Below, piece by piece: positions 1-25,004 of a stretch of DNA of 64,000 nucleotides. The position numbers and the translations under genes were made by a program. The DNA is from Mesostigma viride. Lineage: Eukaryota; Streptophyta; Mesostigmatophyceae; Mesostigmatales; Mesostigmataceae. The stretch spans positions 7,473,955 through 7,537,954 of the forward strand of contig RPFO01000104.1 of the NCBI GenBank assembly GCA_009746045.1, given 5' to 3'. Position 1 is the first letter of the stretch. Each line of letters opens with the position of its first letter. A model generated the notes under the pieces. The model was not told the DNA's origin and did not search any database. It saw only the letters and a program-made list of their open reading frames with translations.

Positions 1-365
1 AGCCGAGTAGCCGATGGGGGTAGAGGTGCGAAACCTGTACATGTGCTCGACAACTGCGCGGTGCAGTTTAAGTCCAGGTACGTGATTAACCAGATTAACG
101 GTCTGGCTCATGGGGGATCCCGACCTGCAGGCCTTTGAGTTCCACTACATGGGGAGCAGCATGGGAAGGGGAGGGTGATGGTCAAGGAGCGAAGTGCAAG
201 TGCGTCTTGAGGGAAATGCAGAGGATTCCCGAAAACCAGCACATACTTGAGACCCACCAGCTAGTCGCCTACTTGAACCAGAACTGGCAGGGCGGCAAGA
301 CATCGAGCAGGAGTCGGCCGCGCGCGGGCCCGAGAACGTCACTCGCCACTTCTTCCTTTTACCCC
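1..365 (+). pseudogene. Transposase-like gene remnant, 5' portion
   Basis: Recognisable protein pieces lie in alternating frames. Frame 1 is open from base 1 and contains VLDNCAVQFKSRYVINQ; frame 2 from about 113 has DLQAFEFHYMGSSMG; frame 3 from about 165 has GDGQGAKCKCVLREMQ and HILETHQLVAYLNQNW; frame 2 returns near 299 with ARGPENVTRHFFLLPP. The D-N-C-x-x-Q-F-K-S-R stretch followed by a G-K-G-x-x-D-G-like stretch resembles, from memory, a DDE-like transposase-related family common in metazoan and algal genomes. At least three frame changes in 365 bases point to a decayed copy, unless some breaks are undetected introns. The piece ends at a GT (ccg/gtacgg near 365), a plausible donor. The left end is outside the window. 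Confidence 0.45.
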
Positions 366-524
366 CGGTACGGAATTTGTGTTATTTCAGGTTTAAGACG
401 TCAACTGCCGCTGTTCTATAAAAATTCAAACCCAATAAAGGTATCTCTGCAGAGAGACCCTATATACTGTCCATGGGTTGCTTTTCTTTTAGGTATGAAA
501 TTTCGCTTGTCTTTTCGGTATGAA

Positions 525-790
525 GGGGTCTCTCTGCAGCTATACCCTGTGTCGAATTTCGATCACTTGATATCTTGTCGTACGTTGTTATTATGATTCG
601 AATGGGTCTCTCTGCAGCTATACCCTGTGTCGAATTTTGATCACGTTGATATCTTGTCGTACGTTGTTATTATGATTCGAATGGGGTCTCTCTGCAGCTA
701 TACCCTGTGTCGAATTTTGATCACTTGATGTCTTGTCGTTAATTTTTTTTTAAGGGGTCTCTCTGCAGCTATACCCTGTTTTATTGGTTT
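525..790. repeat. Tandem repeat, four partial units of 71-80 bp
   Basis: The block GGTCTCTCTGCAGCTATACC recurs near 527, 605, 685 and 756. The first three units continue into a shared stretch ending in a TTGTTATTATGATTCGAATG-type sequence. A reverse-complement piece of the same motif (CTCTGCAGAGAGACCCTATA) sits upstream near 447. The array lies between the two coding remnants of the transposase-like gene, so it probably occupies its intron. Confidence 0.8.
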
Positions 791-848
791 TTGGTCAATT
801 TTGCTAATTTGAACGGTATTCTTTTTGTCCTAACTATTTGATGACAGG

Positions 849-1594
849 ACGTCGAGTCCGGCCGACGCGCGGAGGTTGAGGAGGTGCCTGGCATCAAGAA
901 GGCGCATTGGTGGCGACTGGACAAGTCCGACCCTGGCCTTTTGATGATTAGGCGCTATTCCTGCTACTGTCCGCCCTGTTTGGCTGGGCGGTTTTGAGGG
1001 ATGTCTAAGCGAGTGGTCGTTTATCATCGAGTTCAATGATGCAGGAAGCTCGATGAAAACTGTCCGTTTGCTGCCACCGAGCCAGCCCAACCCTCCGGTT
1101 CGCATGGTGACGCGGGGGGAGCAGCTGAAGGACAAGCGGGAGGCGATGGGCCGGCAGATGAGACTCCACGACTATGTGGCAGTTCCATCGGACAAGGACA
1201 CGGATCACGATCCCATCCACCCGTTCTGGTTGGCTGAGGTTGTAAGCGAAGCCGGGCCGATCGTGTTAGACGAGAACTTCGAGAGGTGGGTCGAGGGCCG
1301 GAACGGACGGGAGAAGGAGCTGTTCCTCGCCGGGAACGGCATTCTTCCCGTTCGGATTTGGAAGCGGGATAAGCATGACCCCCTGCATTTCACGCTCAAC
1401 GTTGAGGATTGGCCACCGTCACGCCAGCCCGAGCTTGTGAATTGCTATCTCTGCGTCGCTCCGGCTCTCCGGCTAGAAGCACGCGTGCGCAGCGACGGAA
1501 TGTGTGCGACATCAGGATGAGCAAGGAGCTCGACAAGTGGCTTACTACGCTGGTGATCAAGGATGAAGCCCCGGAGGGGCCGGCACCGACTTAA
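849..1594 (+). pseudogene. Transposase-like gene remnant, 3' portion
   Basis: A polypyrimidine-poor but plausible acceptor (gatgacag) precedes 849. The first frame reads GIKKAHWWRLDKSDPG and RRYSCYCPPCLAGRF and then hits TGA. The +1 frame continues directly with EGCLSEWSFIIEFNDAG and runs to the stop at 1520 with HPFWLAEVVSEAG and GILPVRIWKRDKHDPLHF. A third frame finishes with NVCDIRMSKELDKWL and stops at 1594. A C-x-C-x2-C cluster followed by an HPFWLA segment suggests a C-terminal zinc-ligand region and a small beta-rich domain. Two frame changes indicate a pseudogene or assembly indels. It continues the remnant at 1-365 across the repeat-bearing gap. Confidence 0.45.
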
Positions 1595-1910
1595 ACAAGA
1601 ATTGGGTCTCGCTGCGGGTAGACGACGCCCTAGTTTCGGCTCGTATTATATCTTTAGAGTGGGGCTTCAGTAGGGTGTAAAAAGGTGGCCGCATATATTG
1701 TATATATTTTTCGAGATCTTTCTGTGGTCAAGTTTAAGGGTAGTTGATAATTTTTGCGGCCTTCAATTAACAGTTATTTTTTACTGCAACATAATTTTAT
1801 GCTGTATATTTAAATTATGATAAGGATTTCGATATTTTTTTGCACAATCTATTCGACATTTGTTTCTGCATGTCGAGAATTTATTGCTCCACCCCCACAA
1901 AAAAAATCAC

Positions 1911-2062
1911 TCCGGAACTGTTCGAAGCGAATAGCACTGACAGGATTCGAACCCGGGTCCACCTTAATGTTCGGAGTGAGGTAGGCCAGCCATCATGTTC
2001 CGCACTCAAATCTGGCTCGGGTCCGATCCCTTCCATTGCTCTACGCTTCGAACAGCTCCGGA
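1911..2062. repeat. Imperfect inverted repeat with tRNA-like B-box
   Basis: Arms 1911-1936 and 2037-2062 (TCCGGAACTGTTCGAAGCG against its complement) match at most positions across 26 bases. The minus-strand loop holds GGGTTCGAATCCTG near 1940-1955, resembling an internal Pol III B box, but the acceptor stem does not pair, so it is not a tRNA gene. It could be a degenerate tRNA-derived element or a hairpin. Confidence 0.6.
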
Positions 2063-2072
2063 AACAAGTAGG

Positions 2073-2224
2073 GAGGGAGGGGCAGGGGCGAGGGGGGGGG
2101 AGGGGCAGGGGCAGGGGCAGGGGCAGGGGCAGGGGGCAGGGGGCAGGGGGCAGGGGGCAGGGGGCAGGGGCCAGGGGGCAGGGGGAAGGGGGAAGGGGGC
2201 AAGGGGGAAGGGGGATGGGAGGTA
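2073..2224. repeat. G-rich minisatellite, GGGGCA/GGGGGCA units
   Basis: About 150 bases of G-runs separated by CA, then by AA. It can form G-quadruplexes on the + strand. The flanking region 1595-2779 otherwise shows no gene I can support; it may be an upstream intron or the 5' side of the TAPT1-like gene. Confidence 0.85.
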
Positions 2225-2779
2225 GGCACGATGGGACTGGTGTAGCAGAGGATCGGGGCGGCATTGTCAGACAAAAGGGTTTTCGAGGAAGATATTTCAG
2301 GTTGCATTGATGGTGTATCGTGCAAGGGCAATGTGTGCGCACTGTACCGTGCTCACTTCGATGGTGACAAACTTCCGTGCTTGCATGCGGGCCAAGAAAT
2401 TGTGTTGGCGCGCTGAGTCCTATTTTGAACCAAGGACAAACGCGGCTTGCACAATCCTTCTGAGGACCTCACCGCGGCGCCGCGGGGTCGAGCGATAATC
2501 ACCACAGCATTGGCATGCCATGCGTCCAGGATCAGGTGTCTCAACATCTCCCTGCCACCATTGCCTGCAACCCTGCGTGGAGACACAGTAGGTGGCATCA
2601 CCGTGCCGGATGACAGCGTGGCCGCGCTGGGGCCATGTCCCACACCAGGGCCACGTCTCACAAACCTCAACCCCAAACTGCGGCCACCACCCCCACACCA
2701 CCCTCACCACCCTCACCCCCACACCAACCCCTGTATGCCCTTGGCCCCTTCCCCCCCCCCCCCCCCTTCCCAACCCCAG

Positions 2780-18930
<16,151 letters not shown>

Positions 18931-18989
18931 GTATATGATATTCGGCATTCGTGTTTTTGGCTCCCATGGACAAACAGACGAGCATGTAT

Positions 18990-18994
18990 TGTAA
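18990..18994 (+). terminator. TGTAA poly(A) signal of the TAPT1-like gene
   Basis: TGTAA occurs 60 bases after the stop at 18930. TGTAA is the standard polyadenylation signal in chlorophyte algae, and it is the only such motif between the stop and the first repeat. Confidence 0.5.
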
Positions 18995-19079
18995 CTTTCC
19001 AAGCTCAACGTCGTGGCTCATACCAGCACTAAGTCATACGCAAGAGCGCGGTATCCATGAGAGAATCAGCGCTTGCCAG

Positions 19080-19405
19080 AAAACTGGAGAATCCGGACCA
19101 TGGTAGCTTAAGGCTGCTGTCATCTTATTCGCATTTGTTAAGTTCGTTCAGGATGATGGAAATTCGTGAAGGTGGTAATTTTGTAGCCCTGTACGCTTGG
19201 CTAGTATTAAGTGAGACAACTATACCTAGACACTCCCGACCAGTTAGGCTCGAAACACATGCCCTGATCAAGCAAGCTGTTTCCGGCCCCACCGTCTAGG
19301 TCATCTAGTCGCTCTACACGTAAGCCAGCCATGGATAATTTCAATGAACAAGGCTACACATTTCCATCTCCATTCATATTCATCATCCTGAACGACCAAG
19401 CCGCC
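19080..19405. mobile_element. Head-to-head pair of SINE-like fragments
   Basis: 19080-19200 reads forward (GAGAATCCGGACCATGGTAG, TTCGTTCAGGATGATGGAAA). 19205-19400 is the reverse complement of the family 3' portion (CCCGACCAGTTAGGCTCGAA, CTAGGTCATCTAGTCGCTCT, TTCATATTCATCATCCTGAA). The forward part is much more diverged than the reverse part. Confidence 0.7.
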
Positions 19406-19589
19406 AAGTCAGCTGTTGCGGGCCCGACCCTTGGTACGGGCGCAACAATGGAATAAATTATGTATTTTGGCTTGTTGTCATTGTCCGTAGGACTTGAGTT
19501 GGGACTCATTTCGGGACTTAATTTGGGAATTGTTCCTTGGTCAGGACTATTGTATGGAATTATGATAGTTTGTGTGATTCAGCCTGGTG

Positions 19590-20825
19590 AGTCCCCTTTG
19601 CACCTTGTGCTGGTGGACTTCATCAAAGCCTTCGATTCGGTTTTCTGGCCTGCGCTTTGGGACATCCTCGAGTTGTTCCGGATCCCCCGCCCCCTGATTG
19701 CTGTCATCCGCAACCTGTATGAAGGGTCCACCACTTCGGTGCGCACTTCTTACGGGACCACGCCCCCATGCCCTTTACAGAAGGGTGTGTGGCAGGGCTG
19801 TGTGCTGTCGCCCTACCTGTTCATTATTGTTGTCGAATACGTAATGATTCAGGCGCGTAAGCGATTTGCCCGCATCGTGGGCAGGGAACCAGGCATGCAG
19901 GTTGCTAACAAATTCTGGCATGGCGGTGCGGACACGGAGATTCGGCTGGCAGACATCATCTACGCAGACGACACCACCCTCTTCGAGGACACTGAGCACG
20001 TGCAGACATGGCTTGACTGCCTGGCTCTCGAGGCCCGTGCAGTGGGGCTTGAGGTCAGCAAGAAGACAGAGGCCCTGGCGGTTGGGCTCACCAACCCACC
20101 GCCGCCCCTCTATCTCCTAGACGGCTCTCGAGTCCTGTATCGGGACCGCGTTAAGCTGCTGGGCAGCCTGCTCCCCAGCTGCGAGGTTGATGTGGACCAT
20201 CGCATCTCCCTCGCCTGGCACGCTTTACGCCAGTACCGGGCCCTGTGGCGCAAGCCCCTGGGCAAGATCGAGAAACAGGACCTGTTCAAGGTCCTGGTCC
20301 TTCCTGTTCTCACGTATGCCGGGGCCGAGACGTGGACCCTCACTGCCGACCTGGCCCGCAAGCTGGACGGCGCGGTCACCAGCATGCTGCGTTCCATTTT
20401 CAGAGTAGGATATGCTGCTCATGTCCGCAATGAGGACCTGTACCAGGGCATGCCCTATATCACCAGCACCATTAAGCAACGACGCCTGCAGCTAGTAGGG
20501 CACCTAGCTCGCACCAACCAGGTAGACACCTCCCGTGGCCCCCCCGCAGGACCGACTGCGACCAGCCCAGCCTGGCTGGCACCTCCTGACGTGGGCTGGG
20601 CCCAGTGATGTTAGACGCCGCAAGGCCCGCACCTTCAAAGAACAGCTAGTAGAGGACATGGGGGGCCTAGGCCTCTCTGTGATTTGGAAGAAGATTATGG
20701 ACAAGGCCAAGTGGGCCCAGGTCATAGAGGACAACGAGCCCCCCCCCAGTGGGGAAGCGCCCGCGTGTGCAATCCCGTGGGAGGCACGCCAGATAGCTCC
20801 CCTAGGGCAGCGTGCGGCTGCCTAG
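19590..20825 (+). pseudogene. LINE reverse transcriptase, 5'-truncated and frameshifted
   Basis: The frame contains PLHLVLVDFIKAFDSVFW (RT motif A), QKGVWQGCVLSPYLFIIV (motif B), LADIIYADDTTLF (catalytic YADD), the conserved K-K-T-E, and C-terminal VLTYAGAETWTLT and RRLQLVGHLARTNQVD. Homology begins abruptly near 19590, so the endonuclease half is missing. Near 20550 the frame changes: VRRRKARTFKEQLVEDMG to the stop at 20825 is in another frame. It is the sister of the copy at 37055-38951 and of the fragment at 44155-44403. This is a non-LTR retrotransposon of the class usually carrying an apurinic endonuclease; I do not assign a clade. Confidence 0.85.
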
Positions 20826-20990
20826 ATAGATGTTGTAGTTAGAATGCTGTTGGATAGATGTAGTATGTAGCCGATGTAGATAGATTAGACCGGTAGGACT
20901 GTTTGCACCCATCCATCCATCCATCCATCGGGGTTAATGCTCCGTGACTCCCCAACGGGAGCACGAGTCTCATTAATTAATTAATTAATT
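20826..20990 (+). other. LINE 3' UTR with (CATC)n, terminal hairpin and TTAA-rich tail
   Basis: After the RT stop come GACCGGTAGGACTGTTTGCA, four CATC units, GGGGTTAATGCTCCGTGACT, then the hairpin CTCCC-CAAC-GGGAG and (TTAA)n. The same terminus occurs in reverse at 34740-35410 and 43476-43560. In the copy at 34740 the CATC run has expanded to about 147 units. Confidence 0.75.
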
Positions 20991-21370
20991 GTGTGATTCG
21001 AACTAGTTATTGGGAATAGAGATTGGGCCTAGGTTGATGTATGAGATCTTCTAGGGGCCGGTGCAATCGCGACGAGACTACACCGTCCGCATTAGTAGTT
21101 TTATATAAATAATTAGCTTCTGTAAAATGTTCCGGCTGAAAACCAGGTAACAAACAAAAGAAAATTTATTAATTAACTCCGGGGGCTGAGGACTGGACTA
21201 AACAAACAAACAAACAAAATTAAATTAATTAACTCCTGGTGGCTCTGGGTATCACTGACCTCCACTGACTCTAGCCTATGGCCGGCGAAGGGGGGCCGCC
21301 GGGCCGGATTGCCGGCCGAATTGGGGACGGCGTGTACGATATCTAGATACCAAACAAACAAAAGAAATTT

Positions 21371-23272
21371 ATTAAGGGGACTCGCACGTCCAAAAGCCTG
21401 AAAAACTGACTTTAATGAATTTCAGTTCCAATGCACTCGGGAACCATCTAGTGATGATTGAGTACCATAAATATGATGTTTGGACATTCATGCCACCACT
21501 TGTTGGGGGTACTACGCCCAGCCACGCACCGGTGGCGAGCTAAAAATAGAAAAAGACGCTATTTATGAGATATTTTGCCCAAGACAAACCACTTATCCAA
21601 ATGACCTGCCCATACATTTCTGCAAAGTTCCCCCACTTTTTTAAAAGCTGGGCTATTTACATGGCCAAAATGGTCACATTTGTTTGAGTTATTAATTTCC
21701 CCGCAAAATGGGTACTTTTTTGAGCCAAAAAAAATAAATCAAATCATTAACACATCAGATTGGGTCATCCATACATTTTAAATTCCACTGAGTGGGGGGA
21801 AACACAACCCCAAAGTTTGAGCTCATTCTGACAAGCGTAGCTCAAGTTATTGATTTTCCTGTGATGCCACCTGGGTAGACGCTAAAAGAGAATTGAGCTA
21901 GTGCTGAGCCAAAATGACATCTGTTTTGCTACCCTAGACACCCAAAACATGCCCACTTTGATCACGGAGTGTGAGGAGGATGTCCGGAGCGTCATACGCC
22001 CCACCCCTCCATCGTCACAGCCAGCCTTGTGAGTCTACCCTTAACAACAAGGCTGGTAGGACGACACGCCTGAGCAGCATATGTCATGCCTATCTCAGGC
22101 TAATAATGTGTGATTTTGTGCCAACAACCAAGTTGTTCCACCCAACAACACATTAAAAACCCTCTTCCAAAATGCCCAACAAGCCGGACATGTGGAGGAC
22201 CACACACGCAGTATATAAAGAGAAAATAAGCTGACTTTTTATCCAGCCAACCTGTGGCTAGCTGCTCTGGTTAGCATTTACTCATTGGGAAAGGTGAAGA
22301 GACCATTGGAACAACCTACCTGACGCATGTGCCACCAAAGCATTGTGTCCCGCAAAATGCACACTGCCTCCTTTCTAACAAGCACGAGCCACTTTCTTTA
22401 GGAGACAGGTGCCAGCTCGTCAGTGTCTGGGGAAAATGATGCCGCTGCTTAGGAAGACTGCGTGAATTTCCTCGAACACAACTGTCTATAAAGCAAAAGA
22501 AATTTCAGAGAAGCATGGAAATAAAAGCATTACACCTTCCCGACAGGTTGTGGGCCACGCGCTGCAGCAAGCCAGCCACGTCACAGACGAACTTGCTAAA
22601 AAACAACCAGGAATCCAGCGATGCAGCGCCAGGACCCGCAACTTCATGGCTGCATCTGGCCGGAAAGAAGGCAAAAAGCTTACGCTCAACGAGCTAAGAA
22701 AGCAGGAAAGCGCTATCTTAGACGTTTAATACAAGAACGTACCATAACGGGCATTTATTCGTGCCCAGGCGCACAAGAAAGGCCACCCTTTCATGGAGAG
22801 GTCGGGCGCGCATCGCGCAGGCCTAATGTTATCTTACCGCAAAATGACGGGAAAGGTAAAGATAGCAGCGGGAATTTTTACGGCTTTAGAAACATCATTA
22901 AACTAGCTTCCATTAGGACCATCAAAACTGGCAACAATCGACAATCACACCTGCAGGCATCAATTATACTTTATTCATCCCGACAGAAATTCAGGCCGGA
23001 CCCCCCCTGCCGATGGTAAAGAAAAAGAGCCCGCGACATTATAGATCGCAACTATCCCACCATAAATTAGAATCAGTAACTAATTTTCTCCAAGAATCGA
23101 GCATTTTTTCTGCTTTCCGCGAGCCAGATTTGTCACGTTTCGTCTAAAAGCAGTCGCCATGGCCACTTCCGCAAGGGGTGCGCGCACCGTGCACCCACTT
23201 TTCACGGTACGGAGGGTACCGCGGAATTTTTTTGGCGCGGAAAATATTCGCCGCGCCGAGTCCCCTTAATTA
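21371..23272 (+). mobile_element. TTAA-flanked terminal-inverted-repeat transposon, copy 1
   Basis: The left end TTAAGGGGACTCG (21371) is matched by CGAGTCCCCTTAA (to about 23270), a 13-base terminal repeat including TTAA on both sides. Copy 2 at 40427-43068 is related in inverse orientation. Shared internal blocks are CTTGTTGGGGGTACTACGCC, AAAAGACGCTAT, GTTATTAATTTCCCCGCAAA, TAACTTGAGCTA-type subterminal motifs and GCAGTCGCCATGGCCACTTC. TTAA target use is typical of piggyBac-type elements, but no transposase is recognisable. Just upstream, 20991-21370 holds (CAAA)n tails and short element scraps. Confidence 0.75.
22547..22729 (+). CDS. Possible terminal exon inside TTAA element copy 1
   Basis: After an acceptor-like CGACAG, an open frame of 60 codons reads VVGHALQQASHVTDELAKK, CSARTRNFMAASGRKEGKK and LTLNELRKQESAILDV before TAA. 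Its lysine/glutamate-rich, low-bias composition looks like a genuine C-terminus rather than chance. No upstream exon or function is recognised. It could belong to a transposon protein or to a captured host gene. Confidence 0.3.
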   Translation, partial: VVGHALQQASHVTDELAKKQPGIQRCSARTRNFMAASGRKEGKKLTLNELRKQESAILDV

Positions 23273-23613
23273 AATAAGTACCCATGTGCCTTGAACGGCT
23301 GCAGGACAAACAAACAAACAAAAAGGTTTTGATTAAATAATATAGAACCCGGGACTCTAACTGGCTCCCAACAAAAAATCCAGGGTTATTCATAATGCAA
23401 ATACGGCAAAAATTGACCCCTACTAATAACAAACTACTAAATGCGGACGATGTAACCAGCCTGTAGGGGCCAGCCGGCGTGCGGATCCGCGCCGGACACT
23501 TCAATGCGTGCGGATCCGCGTGCCAAAATTTTCCAGGTAAATAGGTGTACGTTTATTCCAAATATAGCCAGTAATTAATCCCTGCTAAGCCTAGGGTGTC
23601 AAGATGTCAGTGG

Positions 23614-24330
23614 CTAAAACGGAGCCTTACTAGACCACGGAAGCCACTGGACTTCTAATGGGTTGTCATTGGGCATGTGGGTAAAGATCCTGTTTTTGCC
23701 CATGAGGTCATGAAAGATCTCAAGTGGGCTGGGCTTATCCTGGTCCGCGCCAGGGTCCCAGATTTTGTTTTGTTCATTTGCAACCATCCAGTAGCGTCGC
23801 ATGCCGGAGTTCCATAGGTAAATGAAGCGTGAGAGAACCCCAGCTTTGTCGAAAACTGTGCGCCTATTGAACACCACATCGTTTCGCACCGTCCAGATTG
23901 TATATAACATGCATGTGCGGAGCCATATCCACGCTTGTTGTGAAAAGGTGAGCTCAAGGCCAGGGGTGCCAGTGATGCCAAAGATAATTGAGCGGGTAGA
24001 CACCGGTATGATAGGCTCAGATGTCCAGGCAGCCCACTATAAACCAATCAACCAGGTCCAAACTCCCTGGAGGTTACACCATAAAAATCGGTGTTCCACA
24101 GTTTCAGTGGGGTGGGTACATAAACAAGTAGCAGGGTGGTGAAATCGCCGGTGGAGGATCTCCCCGACCCCGATGGATCGGTGCATCAAGAGGTGTTGTA
24201 CGTCGGTCGCGCGGCGATCAATCAGCGGGTGGTCAGCGGCGAGGGTGATGTTGCGGACCCAGGTGTGGCCAGGCCACTCAGTAGCACCCCAGCGTGTCCG
24301 TCCGGGGTGGAATTGATGGCGCCAAAATTC
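23614..24330 (-). pseudogene. LINE ORF2 C-terminal fragment with zinc-binding RT tail
   Basis: The minus strand reads GRTRWGATEWPGHTWVRNIT, ILHRRFHHPATCLCTHPTET, VEHRFLWCNLQGVWTWL, an in-frame stop, then LRTCMLYTIWTVRNDVVFNR and ends SSKAPF at 23614. The C-x-C...E-T-x-x-H-x-x-x-x-C arrangement followed by a W-x-x-R-N-x-x-x-F segment is the zinc-binding region found after plant LINE reverse transcriptases. The RT core is absent. Sequence 23273-23613 is its probable 3' UTR, with (CAAA)n near 23310. Confidence 0.6.
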
Positions 24331-24465
24331 CCAAAAATCCGGCGGATCCGGCTTACTAGTTATTGGTCTATAGTTGTATAATGGTTTAGGATATCCAAAA
24401 TAATAGTAAATGTACCCGCTACTATCTCAGCTGTCGGCACGTGCTTAAGTTTCGGGGAAGTGTGT

Positions 24466-24567
24466 ATCAATACATCCTTACACACCGACGGCATATTAAC
24501 TATTGCCATTAATTATTATCAATACATCCTTACAGACCGACGGGCATATTAATTATGCCCGATGGTC
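24466..24567. repeat. Direct repeat plus palindrome upstream of the synthetase gene
   Basis: ATCAATACATCCTTACACAC-type sequence is duplicated (about 24467 and 24518). The second copy leads into GACCGACGGGCATA / TATGCCCGATGGTC (24535-24567), an inverted repeat with two mismatches around TTAAT. It lies about 440 bases upstream of the start at 25005. The stretch 24331-25004 has no gene. Confidence 0.7.
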
Positions 24568-25004
24568 TTTACATGTAGGGATAGACCAGAGATGTGACAA
24601 TTGCTTCAGTTCACTTGCTACGTTCAGTTGACTGGGTGGAGTGTTTATCCCACGCCGGTGAAACTGTTGTCGTTGAGGCCCACGCCGCATATGGGCAGCA
24701 GGATATTTCGTCGACGCGTTTGACAGAGTTGGAGTCGACCGCCAAGGGCCGCCATGCCATACCAGGAATCATAACGGCATAGACGCAGTTTCCTTGGCTA
24801 AGCAGGCCATGTAGAGGAAGGTTTTGGCCGTCGCCACTTATTCCTTAATCGTCTGAGCAATTGCACCCCTATGAAGTAAAACGATGTGGGCATTTTCGTG
24901 CCCGGCGCGCGCGCTCATTTTAAGAACTCCATTAACCCTAATAATGTACTTGCTACAGCCTCACCGGGGCATAATGCCGTAAATTGGAAAGGACCGCAAG
25001 CCAG

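Noticed and set aside
1936-2010. Possible tRNA on the minus strand
   Set aside because: Only a B-box-like T-arm is present; the T-stem has a mismatch and no acceptor stem or A box can be paired.
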